Assembly: GCA_964544055.1 (NCBI GenBank)
Contig: CAZJAA010000007.1
Coordinates: forward strand, 1-64,000
Reading direction: 5' to 3'
Source of the DNA: SIG299 sp964544055
Lineage (GTDB): Bacteria > Bacillota > Clostridia > Lachnospirales > Lachnospiraceae
DNA length: 64,000 nt
The notes beneath the pieces were generated by a model. That model was given only the letters and a program-made list of their open reading frames with translations, made no database searches and was not told where the DNA came from. Within the stretch, counting starts at the first letter, position 1, and each line of letters starts with the position of its first letter. The translations under genes were made by a program, and so were the position numbers. Shown one piece after another: positions 25,377-32,752 of this stretch.

Positions 25377-27344
25377 ATGACGAAAAAACAGAAAAAAATG
25401 CTCAAAAAAATTCTTATCGCCACTGCCGTGTTTGCCACAGCCTGCATTATCTCCTATCTGCTGCCGGACTTTCCGTTAAAGCAATGGATAGCTCTTACCG
25501 TGTTCCTTGCCGCCTATGTCATTGCCGGTGGGGATGTTGTCCGCAAGGCACTGCTCGGCATCAAAAACGGTCAGGTTTTTGATGAAAACTTTTTAATGTC
25601 TCTGGCAACCATCGGTGCCTTTTTTGTCGGGGAATATCCGGAAGGCGTGCTTGTCATGCTGCTGTATCAGATTGGCGAGCTGTTTCAGGCTTATGCCGTC
25701 GGAAAGTCCCGAAAGTCCATATCTTCCCTGATGCAGATTCGTCCGGATTCCGCTAATCTGCTAAAAGACGGAGAAATCAAGGAGGTTGCTCCGGAAACCG
25801 TTTTGGTTGGTGATTATATTTTAGTAAAGCCCGGAGAAAAAATTCCGTTAGACGGCGTCATCACCGAAGGAACTTCTTCTCTGGACACTGCCGCCCTTAC
25901 CGGAGAAGCACTGCCAAGAGAGGTAACAGTAGGAGAACCTGCCATCAGCGGCTGCATCAATCTCCGTGGAACCCTTACCATTCAGGTTACAAAGGCATTT
26001 GGCGAATCTACTGTTTCCAAGATTTTGGACATGGTGGAAAATGCCTCTTCCAGAAAAGCAAAAGCCGAGAATTTCATTTCGCGGTTTGCCAAATATTACA
26101 CCCCGGTTGTCGTAATTCTTGCCGTGCTGCTTGCCTTTGTTCCTCCCCTTATTTTGCGGGACGGATTTTCCGACTGGATTTACCGTGCCCTCAACTTTTT
26201 AGTTGTTTCCTGCCCATGTGCACTTGTCATTTCAATTCCGCTCGGTTTTTTTGGCGGTATCGGTGGTGCTGCAAAGCAGGGCATTCTGATGAAAGGAAGC
26301 AATTATCTGGAAACCCTTGCAGGTGCCGATACTTTTGTATTTGACAAAACCGGTACTCTGACCAAAGGCAATTTCAAAGTAACAAAGCTTGCTCCTGTCG
26401 GCATCTGCGAAGATGACCTGTTAGCCTTCACCGCTCTTGCAGAAAGCCATTCTTCCCATCCGATTGCCCTTTCCATTGTGGAAGAATATAAGAACCGCTG
26501 CCAGGAACAGTCTTCCTATTTAAAAACTACCGGAAATTCTGACGCAGCCGCCGAAGCCTTAACTTCATCTACGGCAGATTTTCTTTCCGCTGACGCTGCT
26601 TTAAACGTTGCCGAGGTGGAAGAACTCGCCGGGTTTGGGGTTCGTGCTCTAGTAAATGCAAAAGAAACCTTCGCAGGAAATCTACGTCTGATGAAAGAGA
26701 AGAATATTCTTCTGCCGGAAACTCTTGCGGATTTTACCTCCGGCACCGCTGTGTATGTTGCCATCGATAAAAAATTTGCCGGAATTATCTGTGTGGAAGA
26801 TGAATTAAAGCCAGATTCCGCAACTGCTGTCCGACAATTAAAGCAGGCAGGCATCAAAAAGCTTGTCATGCTGACTGGCGATAAAAAAGCAACCGGAGAA
26901 GCCATAGCCGCCAGACTTGGTTTAAACGAGGTTCACACTGACCTGCTTCCGGCTGATAAAGTAACTCATCTGGAAGCACTGTTACAGCAACAGACCGACC
27001 GTCATTCCTTAGCTTACGTTGGTGATGGCATCAATGATGCTCCTGTGCTTGCTCGCGCCGACATCGGCATTGCCATGGGAGGTCTTGGCTCTGATGCCGC
27101 CATAGAAGCCGCCGACATTGTCATTATGACGGACGAACCAGGAAAACTGCCTGCTGCCATCCGCATCGCCCGGGGCACCATGCGTATTGTACACCAAAAC
27201 ATTGTATTTGCGCTTGGAGTAAAAATCGTGGTACTTCTTTTAAGTGCCCTTGGCTATTCCAATATGTGGTGGGCAATTTTTGCGGATGTCGGTGTCTGCG
27301 TCCTTGCCATTTTAAATTCCATGCGTGCCCTGCAGCTGAAATAA
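25377..27344 (+). CDS. P1B-type heavy-metal-exporting ATPase (Zn/Cd/Pb class)
   Basis: 655 residues from the ATG at 25377 (GGAG seven bases upstream). Membrane pump that expels soft metal ions using ATP. Visible: two N-terminal helices (~11-30 and 35-52), another pair (~70-105), actuator loop with LTGEALP (~175), helix pair with the metal site CPC (279-281) in VVSCPCALVISIPLG, phosphorylation site DKTGTLTKG (Asp323), HP motif in SHSSHPIAL, GDGINDAP and a C-terminal helix pair. No N-terminal HMA domain; the separate HMA protein upstream probably supplies it. The spacer between the HP motif and the rest of the N domain has a Ser/Ala-rich insertion (~390-415). Ion choice is inferred from CPC context. 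Confidence 0.9.
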   Translation: MTKKQKKMLKKILIATAVFATACIISYLLPDFPLKQWIALTVFLAAYVIAGGDVVRKALLGIKNGQVFDENFLMSLATIGAFFVGEYPEGVLVMLLYQIGELFQAYAVGKSRKSISSLMQIRPDSANLLKDGEIKEVAPETVLVGDYILVKPGEKIPLDGVITEGTSSLDTAALTGEALPREVTVGEPAISGCINLRGTLTIQVTKAFGESTVSKILDMVENASSRKAKAENFISRFAKYYTPVVVILAVLLAFVPPLILRDGFSDWIYRALNFLVVSCPCALVISIPLGFFGGIGGAAKQGILMKGSNYLETLAGADTFVFDKTGTLTKGNFKVTKLAPVGICEDDLLAFTALAESHSSHPIALSIVEEYKNRCQEQSSYLKTTGNSDAAAEALTSSTADFLSADAALNVAEVEELAGFGVRALVNAKETFAGNLRLMKEKNILLPETLADFTSGTAVYVAIDKKFAGIICVEDELKPDSATAVRQLKQAGIKKLVMLTGDKKATGEAIAARLGLNEVHTDLLPADKVTHLEALLQQQTDRHSLAYVGDGINDAPVLARADIGIAMGGLGSDAAIEAADIVIMTDEPGKLPAAIRIARGTMRIVHQNIVFALGVKIVVLLLSALGYSNMWWAIFADVGVCVLAILNSMRALQLK

Positions 27345-27452
27345 ACGCCTAAAATAATCTGCGCTCGCGACTATTTTCTTTTCGTGCGAGTACGCATTTA
27401 AAGCGGAGCTTAAACTACGAATTATCTCATTTTTAAAGAAAGGAACCATCCC

Positions 27453-27884
27453 ATGAAGCCTGAAACAATTACTCCATCCCCTCATTCGGAATTATGTATA
27501 GAAGAACCCCATACCCACAGTCACTCCGAAGCCTGTGAACACCTCCATAACCATAGTGGAAACCTCGCTGACCTGATGGCTGCAATCCCTACCGAACAGC
27601 AATTTTTCATGGCTGCGGATATATTCAGTATGCTCTGCGACAGCACAAGGCTGCGGATTTTATGGCTGCTCTGTCACGCCGAAGAATGCGTCAGCGACAT
27701 TGCAGCCGCTGTCAACATGAGCTCACCTGCTGTTTCTCACCACTTAAAAACACTAAAACAGTCCGGTTTGATTACCAGCCGCCGGGAGGGCAAAGAAGTC
27801 TTATACACCCTTGCAAAAACAAAAGAAGCCACTCTGGTTCACAATACCGTGGATGATATCTTTGAAATTAACTGTCCAAGATAA
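27453..27884 (+). CDS. ArsR/SmtB-family metal-responsive repressor with a His-rich N-terminus
   Basis: 143 residues with AAAGGAACC upstream. Residues ~5-36 are rich in His, Glu and Cys (EEPHTHSHSEACEHLHNHSG), a likely metal-collecting arm. Residues ~50-130 form the winged helix: MLCDSTRLRILWLL, the CVSDIAAAVNMSSPAVSHHLKTL recognition region, and the wing SRREGKEVLYTL. The helix holding metal site residues in CadC/ArsR retains one Cys (EECVSD). The C-terminal helix has VHNTVDDIFE-like carboxylate/His residues as in Zn sensors. Last gene of the HMA-ATPase-ArsR unit, which it probably represses until metal binds. Confidence 0.88.
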   Translation: MKPETITPSPHSELCIEEPHTHSHSEACEHLHNHSGNLADLMAAIPTEQQFFMAADIFSMLCDSTRLRILWLLCHAEECVSDIAAAVNMSSPAVSHHLKTLKQSGLITSRREGKEVLYTLAKTKEATLVHNTVDDIFEINCPR

Positions 27885-27918
27885 GCGTGTAATAGAAAAC
27901 CGCAATTTCTTATTACAC

Positions 27919-27952
27919 AAAAAAACAGGCACGCATTTGTGCCTGTTTTTTT
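27919..27952. terminator. Bidirectional terminator
   Basis: ACAGGCAC (27925-27932) with GTGCCTGT (27939-27946), A7 to the left and T7 to the right. Ends the metal operon, and on the other strand the Big2-protein gene. Confidence 0.9.
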
Positions 27953-27989
27953 ATGCGCCTTACAACGCCTGTTCGCATAGATTGATTAG

Positions 27990-28805
27990 TTAGTTGGCAT
28001 CACCCGTTGTGGATTCTGCGTTTTCGGCAGACTTACCAGCGGCGTTCAATTTCTTGATGAATGTATCAAAATCCATTTCCTTACCTAAATCCGGTTTTAA
28101 AAATGGGTCTGTAATATTCTCTGCTTCTGCTTCCAGGCGTTCTTCCAGGGAAAGCTCCTGCAGCTCATTTTCTTCGGAAGCTGCTTCTTCTGTTTCCAGA
28201 ACCGTACCTTCAGGGAAAACATACACCTTGCAGACTGCAAAACGACCATTGTCAAGCTGAGCGAATATGTAAGTTGCGCCTTCGGTTTTTGCTGTTACGC
28301 GGCCACCGGCACTGACAGTAGCAATTGCTCTGTCGTAGGAAGAAAACTTGGCTGTTTCTACTGTGTTAAGAGGCAGGACAATACGCTCGAGCGTCGATTT
28401 TTGGCCAACCACCATGGAAAGTTCCAACCTGGAGAACTGTACACTGATGGCAGGCGGACCCACCTTAATATCACAGGAAAGAATATCAACCGTATTTTCA
28501 CCTTCTGTTACCGTAACAAGAATGGTTGCCGTACCAACCAGATTGCCGGTAACAACACCACGCTCATTTACCGAAGCAATGGCAGGGTCAGAAGAAACAA
28601 AAGAAACCGTCTGACCTTCGTTCAGATTGTAAACAGAAAGGGAAAGTTTTTTTCCTTTTACAATAGTCTGAGAGTTTACATTTAATTTGATATCTTGAGT
28701 TCCTTCTGCGTAGGCAGTAAGCACACTGTTGTTTGGCAGACAAACTCCAAGGAAAAGAACTAAGCCGAAGATAAATAAACCTTTTAAATAATTTTTCAGC
28801 CTCAT
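27990..28805 (-). CDS. Secreted protein with two bacterial Ig-like (Big2) domains
   Basis: 271 residues from the ATG at 28803-28805, which has a perfect AGGAGG seven bases upstream; the longer frame lacks one. Signal peptide ~1-35 (LFIFGLVLFLGVCLP, cut near AYA-EG). Two Big2 repeats follow (~38-125 and ~128-210), with the hallmark SSDPAIASVNERGVVTGNLVG and SYDRAIATVSAGGRVTAKTEG. The acidic C-terminal tail (~215-271) shows no sorting signal or membrane helix. Big2 domains serve adhesion or wall association; nothing catalytic is seen. Divergent from the two-component system at 29064, so it may be a target of it. Confidence 0.8.
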   Translation of the reverse strand: MRLKNYLKGLFIFGLVLFLGVCLPNNSVLTAYAEGTQDIKLNVNSQTIVKGKKLSLSVYNLNEGQTVSFVSSDPAIASVNERGVVTGNLVGTATILVTVTEGENTVDILSCDIKVGPPAISVQFSRLELSMVVGQKSTLERIVLPLNTVETAKFSSYDRAIATVSAGGRVTAKTEGATYIFAQLDNGRFAVCKVYVFPEGTVLETEEAASEENELQELSLEERLEAEAENITDPFLKPDLGKEMDFDTFIKKLNAAGKSAENAESTTGDAN

Positions 28806-28996
28806 GGCTTTTCCTCCTAACTTGAAAATCCTTGCGTCACATCCTGCTGAAAGTATATTCCTTGTTTTTGTCAGAACCATGGCAAAACCATGACATTCCT
28901 GTGAGAATTTAAAATTTTATGATTTTTCAAACGCTTCGCAGACTTGTTCCGGTAACAAATATCTTATTTTTGACACAATTACCAAATATAATAACC

Positions 28997-29025
28997 TTGT
29001 ATTATTCTGATAAATTCACTATAAT
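28997..29025 (+). promoter_or_regulatory. Promoter of the two-component system
   Basis: TTGTAT (28997-29002), 17-base spacer, TATAAT (29020-29025); the ATG lies 38 bases further on, with GGGAGGA. Confidence 0.7.
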
Positions 29026-29063
29026 ACAGGTAAGAGAAAACTTTTTGATGGGAGGATTGACTT

Positions 29064-29756
29064 ATGTCCTACATATTGATTGCGGATGACAATCCGGACA
29101 TTACCAGCATTTTATCGCTGTATGCAGAAAAAGAAGGCTTCCAGCCTGTGGTTGCAGCGGATGGAGAAGAAGCTGTTCGTTTGTTTAACCAGTATAACCC
29201 AGTGGTCGTTTTGCTGGATGTCATGATGCCAAAGGAGGATGGCTATGAAGTCTGCCGCAAAATCCGTGCAAAATCAGACGTTCCTGTTATTCTCGTCACT
29301 GCCCGTGGTGAAGATTTTGAAAAAATCATGGGACTTGATATTGGTGCAGACGACTACATTGTAAAACCGTTCAGTCCGAGCGAGGTTATGGCAAGAGTCC
29401 GTGCCGTGCTCCGCCGTATGACAAAAAACGAAAAAGAATCCAACGCCAACCTCCTGCGAGTCGGCAATCTGGAAATCAATTTAGAGGAATATACCTTATC
29501 TATTGGCGAAACCCGAATGTCCTTAACCAAAAAAGAAATTGAAACGATGTGGACTCTCGCCAGTAACCCAAACAAGGTCTTCACAAGGGATAACCTTTTA
29601 GACAGTCTCTGGGGCTATGACTATTACGGAGATCCGCGTACCGTAGACTCCCACATCAAACGCCTCCGTGCCAAGCTGGATGCTGCCGAACACCCACAAT
29701 GGAGCATTAAAACCATCTGGGGTGTCGGATACAAGTTTGAAATTGAGGGGCAATAA
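29064..29756 (+). CDS. OmpR/PhoB-family response regulator
   Basis: 230 residues. Receiver domain 1-~120 with the acidic pair Asp8-Asp9, phosphoacceptor Asp52 in LLDVMMPKEDGYE, the Thr of VTARG and Lys of IVKPFSP. Winged-helix DNA-binding domain ~133-228 (VFTRDNLLDSLWGYDYYGDP, then RTVDSHIKRLRAKL). All phosphorylation residues are present. Translation is coupled to the kinase through a TAATG overlap. Target genes are not identifiable; the Big2 protein gene diverges from it. Confidence 0.93.
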   Translation: MSYILIADDNPDITSILSLYAEKEGFQPVVAADGEEAVRLFNQYNPVVVLLDVMMPKEDGYEVCRKIRAKSDVPVILVTARGEDFEKIMGLDIGADDYIVKPFSPSEVMARVRAVLRRMTKNEKESNANLLRVGNLEINLEEYTLSIGETRMSLTKKEIETMWTLASNPNKVFTRDNLLDSLWGYDYYGDPRTVDSHIKRLRAKLDAAEHPQWSIKTIWGVGYKFEIEGQ

Positions 29757-31225
29757 TGAGTGAGCAAACCTTAAAGCCAAAATATAATCGGCTGTTTATT
29801 AAAACCTATACCAGCTTTGCGGCTGTCATTACCGTCTTTGCTCTCATTCTTGGTATGCTTTATATGCGGATGTACGAAAACGCCACTGTAGCAAATTATG
29901 AGCAGAGCCTTACCAAAAAGGCACAGGCAATTTCCGGCCGCTGCACCACCTATTTTCTGGATAACCAGTATTATGAATGGTGGAATTACCTGATTATGCT
30001 TTCCGAGCTGGAAGGCACGGAAATCTGGTCCATTTCTAATCCGGGTGCAACAACACCGTTGCCCGGCAGCATGGCTACCAATCTGGATGCCGACACGCTG
30101 ACATCCGAATATGTCGAAATTGCACAGTCGGCATTCCAAAACAAAGCAGAAATCCGCACACAGTTCAGTTCCTACCACGAGTGCGACATCATCACAGTCG
30201 GGGTTCCGGTACAGGGCAGAAATGGTGAGGTTGCCGGTGCCATACTTTTAATATCTCCGGTGGAAACCCAGAAAGAAGTTGTCAACAGCAGCTGGTATAT
30301 GATACTTATGAGCGGTATGGTAGCCCTGGTCATTTCCTTTATTATTGCCATTCCGTTTGCACGAAGTCTTACCCAGCCTGTAACCAGTATGCGTTCCACA
30401 GCACTGGAGCTTGCCTCCGGCAATTACAAGGCAAAAACCGGAATCGTCCGATATGATGAAATCGGCGAACTGGCAACTACCATGGACTTTCTTGCCGAAA
30501 AGCTTGCCGAAAACGAAATTGAACGCCGGAATATGGAACAAATGCGTTTGGACTTTTTTGCCAACGTTTCCCATGAGCTGCGCACTCCAATCACGGTAGT
30601 CCGTGGCTACACGGAATCTTTAGTAGACGGTGTGGTATCTGACGAAGAACGCCGTCAGCAATACTACGCAAGAATGCTTTCCGAATGTCAGAGCATGGAA
30701 CGGCTGGTAGGAGACCTTCTGCTGCTTTCCAAAATGCAGAATCCTGATTTTCTGGTGGAAAAAGAGCCGGTCACCCTGCAACAGGTATTCAACGATTTGA
30801 AACGTTCTGCCGGAGCCATTGCCGCCGAAAAAAACATAAATATTATTGTCAGCCAGCCGAATACCCCTTGTCTTATGATGGCAGACTACGTCCGTCTTCG
30901 TCAGATGTTCGTTGTTATTGTAGATAATGCCATTAAATTTTCCCATGAAAATTCCAGCATTTACATCACTTTGGAAACCGACGAAAACATCCGTGTTTCC
31001 ATCCGGGATGAAGGCGTCGGCATTTCCAACGAGGAACTTCCAAATATTTTTGAAAAGTTTTATAAATCCAAGCTCCGCCAGAATGCAAAGGGTTCCGGGC
31101 TTGGTCTTGCCATAGCAAAACAAATCTGTTTAAAGCATAACGGCACCATCCAGGTAGAAAGTTCCGTTGGTGAAGGCACCACATTCACCTTTTCTTTTCC
31201 TAAAATGGAAGAATTAGATACTTGA
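29756..31225 (+). CDS. Membrane sensor histidine kinase
   Basis: 489 residues; its ATG shares a base with the regulator's TAA. TM1 ~17-37, an extracellular sensor of ~140 residues (38-179), TM2 ~180-202, HAMP ~203-255, HisKA with phospho-accepting His273 in FFANVSHELRTPIT, and HATPase with DNAIKFS (N box), DEGVGIS and GSGLGLAIAK. The extracellular part resembles single PAS/Cache-like sensors but no ligand motif is evident. Together with the preceding regulator it forms one transcription unit, and the 6S promoter begins inside its 3' end. Confidence 0.92.
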   Translation: MSEQTLKPKYNRLFIKTYTSFAAVITVFALILGMLYMRMYENATVANYEQSLTKKAQAISGRCTTYFLDNQYYEWWNYLIMLSELEGTEIWSISNPGATTPLPGSMATNLDADTLTSEYVEIAQSAFQNKAEIRTQFSSYHECDIITVGVPVQGRNGEVAGAILLISPVETQKEVVNSSWYMILMSGMVALVISFIIAIPFARSLTQPVTSMRSTALELASGNYKAKTGIVRYDEIGELATTMDFLAEKLAENEIERRNMEQMRLDFFANVSHELRTPITVVRGYTESLVDGVVSDEERRQQYYARMLSECQSMERLVGDLLLLSKMQNPDFLVEKEPVTLQQVFNDLKRSAGAIAAEKNINIIVSQPNTPCLMMADYVRLRQMFVVIVDNAIKFSHENSSIYITLETDENIRVSIRDEGVGISNEELPNIFEKFYKSKLRQNAKGSGLGLAIAKQICLKHNGTIQVESSVGEGTTFTFSFPKMEELDT

Positions 31226-31250
31226 TAAATATTACGAAATATACTATAAT
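31222..31250 (+). promoter_or_regulatory. 6S RNA promoter
   Basis: TTGATA (31222-31227), 17-base spacer, perfect TATAAT (31245-31250). The -35 overlaps the kinase stop codon. The expected start is ~31257, a few bases before the closing stem. Confidence 0.85.
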
Positions 31251-31256
31251 AAACCT

Positions 31257-31450
31257 ATCAAGGTTCTTATCCTAGAGTGTGCGATACTCCCTGTTATTTT
31301 GAACCTACATTACATTAAAAGGGATTCCAATATCTTTAAGCGGATGTCAGGCCTCCAATATGCAGTGGAAGGCAGAAGCTTATTTGAGGTTACCCACCTA
31401 GCTTTAGCTAGGAGTCAAAATACGGGAACCGGCATTCCGGGATAAGAACA
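31257..31450 (+). ncRNA. ssrS: 6S RNA (RNA polymerase-binding regulator)
   Basis: About 190 bases closed by GTTCTTATCC (31263-31272) pairing with GGATAAGAAC (31440-31449). The interior has the long, mostly double-stranded rod with a central bubble expected of 6S, including TTTTGAACCTACATT, GTCAGGCCTCC and GAGGTTACCCACCTAG segments that I recognise from clostridial 6S RNAs. It has its own near-consensus promoter and no ORF. 6S mimics an open promoter and binds the housekeeping sigma holoenzyme, lowering transcription in stationary phase. A SAM-riboswitch-like start (CTTATCC.AGAG) was considered, but the full fold and lack of a downstream gene argue against it. Confidence 0.82.
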
Positions 31451-31583
31451 AAAGAAAATCAGACTACATAAGAAGCCTCTGTAAAAACAGACTGTGCTGA
31501 ATTACTCAAGAAGGAACAGTCAATTGTTCTTCTAATTTACCAAAAGAAAATCATACGAAAACACATAGGAAAAGATACACAGG
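31451..31583 (+). other. 6S trailer without ORF
   Basis: 133 A-rich bases between the 6S 3' stem and the terminator, with one weak hairpin (AGAAGGAACA...TGTTCTTCT, ~31509-31535). No ATG-started frame is seen. It is presumably a trimmed 3' extension of the 6S transcript. Confidence 0.4.
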
Positions 31584-31613
31584 AAAAGGGGCTGCTTTAC
31601 AGCCCCTTTATTT
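31584..31613 (+). terminator. Terminator after 6S RNA
   Basis: AAAGGGGCTG (31585-31594) pairs with CAGCCCCTTT (31600-31609), then TATTTCTG. GC-rich 10-bp stem and five-base loop. Confidence 0.8.
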
Positions 31614-31633
31614 CTGTTCTGATAGGTTCGCTT

Positions 31634-31744
31634 TTAAATTTCGAAACCACCTTTTCTTTTTTCAACTTCATTCTCCCTGTAATAAAGCAGCAAAAATAAA
31701 AGTGACATGCAAATCCAGTAAATCCTTCTGACTGCAATTTTCAT
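31634..31744 (-). CDS. Possible 36-residue one-helix membrane peptide
   Basis: ATG at 31742-31744 preceded by AAGGATTCAGTA, a good ribosome site. The product starts MKIAVRRIYWICMSLLFLLL and continues into a charged tail ending KRKGGFEI. Positive-inside start, one hydrophobic segment, charged end. Its start overlaps the stop of the preceding small ORF (TAATG), as in coupled genes. No family recognised; the chance-ORF explanation remains open at this size. Confidence 0.35.
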   Translation of the reverse strand: MKIAVRRIYWICMSLLFLLLYYRENEVEKRKGGFEI

Positions 31745-31887
31745 TACTGAATCCTTACATGATGCTTTAACTGGAAGTTTTCATCGTTAGAGCAAAGATA
31801 CATGATACCGCTTCCGATTTTTCCTAAGGTATAGAAAGAAACCAGGGTTATCAAATAGACTCCCCTGGTTTTTAACACAATATGCAA
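31744..31887 (-). CDS. Possible 47-residue peptide following dapB
   Basis: TTG start at 31885-31887 with AGGAG six bases upstream, 20 bases after the dapB stop. Product: a hydrophobic first half (VYLITLVSFYTLGKIGSGIM) and a polar second half (YLCSNDENFQLKHHVRIQ). Codon use resembles the neighbours. Against it: a terminator-like hairpin (31839-31871) lies inside the frame, so the region may simply be the dapB terminator. Confidence 0.33.
   Translation of the reverse strand: MHIVLKTRGVYLITLVSFYTLGKIGSGIMYLCSNDENFQLKHHVRIQ
31839..31871. terminator. Terminator-like hairpin downstream of dapB
   Basis: AAACCAGGG (31839-31847) and CCCTGGTTT (31863-31871), with T-rich sequence after the stem on both strands. 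It may end dapB transcription, in which case the two small ORFs beyond it would be poorly transcribed. Confidence 0.6.
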
Positions 31888-31907
31888 TTTGCTCTCCTGT
31901 ATAAAAT

Positions 31908-32666
31908 TTATAAATTGATAACATCCTTCATGCTGTACATTCCGGCAGGCTTTCCCGCCAGAAACTTTGCAGCCGACACCGCACCCTTACCAAAGATTGC
32001 CTTGGAATATGCTGTGTGCTTTAATTCGATGACCTCGTCGGTTCCGGCAAAGATTACCTCATGCTCGCCGACAATGCTGCCACCGCGTACCGCACTGATG
32101 CCAATTTCCTTTTTGTTGCGTTTTACACGCTCTGCGGAGCGGTCATACTTGTAAGTATATTCGTTGTTCAATGCTTCGTTGATAGCATCTGCCAGAGCAA
32201 GTGCCGTGCCGGACGGTGCATCCACCTTCTGGTTATGATGCTTTTCTACCAATTCCACATCAAAGTCTGCCGCTGAAAGCACCTTTGCCGCAGCCTGCAC
32301 CAGATTGAGCAGAAGGTTAATTCCAAGTGACATATTGGCAGAGCGCAGAATTGCAACCTTTTCTGATGCCTCTTTGATTTTTGCCACCTGTTCGTCTGTG
32401 TAACCGGTAGTGCAGAGTACCAATGGAAGCTGCTTTGCAATTCCGACGGATAAAATATCGTCCAGTGCAACCGGGGAAGAAAAGTCTATCACAACATCTG
32501 CTTCCACATTACACTCTGTAATTTTTTTAAATACCGGATACGCATCCTGTATTTCTCCTGAAATATCCACACCGGCTACAATTTCTGCATTTGCATCTTC
32601 TTTTACCAACTGGCTGATTACACGACCCATTTTACCGTTGCAGCCACACATAATGATTTTTTTCAT
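31908..32666 (-). CDS. dapB: 4-hydroxy-tetrahydrodipicolinate reductase
   Basis: 252 residues from the ATG at 32664-32666 (AAGGAGG 11 bases upstream), the normal length. Second step of the lysine/diaminopimelate branch, NAD(P)H-dependent. Rossmann motif CGCNGKMGR at the N-terminus, the mid-protein CTTGYTDEQ, and substrate motif EKHHNQKVDAPSGTAL with the catalytic His pair and Lys. It follows dapA by 86 bases containing two hairpins. It provides dihydrodipicolinate products for peptidoglycan and, in spore formers, dipicolinic acid. Confidence 0.95.
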   Translation of the reverse strand: MKKIIMCGCNGKMGRVISQLVKEDANAEIVAGVDISGEIQDAYPVFKKITECNVEADVVIDFSSPVALDDILSVGIAKQLPLVLCTTGYTDEQVAKIKEASEKVAILRSANMSLGINLLLNLVQAAAKVLSAADFDVELVEKHHNQKVDAPSGTALALADAINEALNNEYTYKYDRSAERVKRNKKEIGISAVRGGSIVGEHEVIFAGTDEVIELKHTAYSKAIFGKGAVSAAKFLAGKPAGMYSMKDVINL

Positions 32667-32690
32667 ATTCTGCATTTCCTCCTTGCTGAA

Positions 32691-32741
32691 AAAGAACATG
32701 GAATGTGCCGAAACACATTCCATTTTCCGGCATATTGCCGG
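32691..32741 (-). terminator. Double hairpin between dapA and dapB (attenuator-like)
   Basis: On the minus strand CCGGCA-ATA-TGCCGG (32727-32741) is followed by a 10-bp stem ATGGAATGTG/CACATTCCAT (32698-32707 with 32714-32723) and GTTCTTTTT. The second hairpin plus the T-rich tail looks like a partial terminator within the dapAB operon and could set the dapA:dapB ratio. Confidence 0.5.
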
Positions 32742-32752
32742 ATAGATTCTAT

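Noticed and set aside
31260..31330. SAM-I riboswitch-like start (CTTATCC.AGAG)
   Set aside because: The rest of the RNA does not match that aptamer, no gene follows on the same strand, and the whole ~190-base fold fits 6S RNA.
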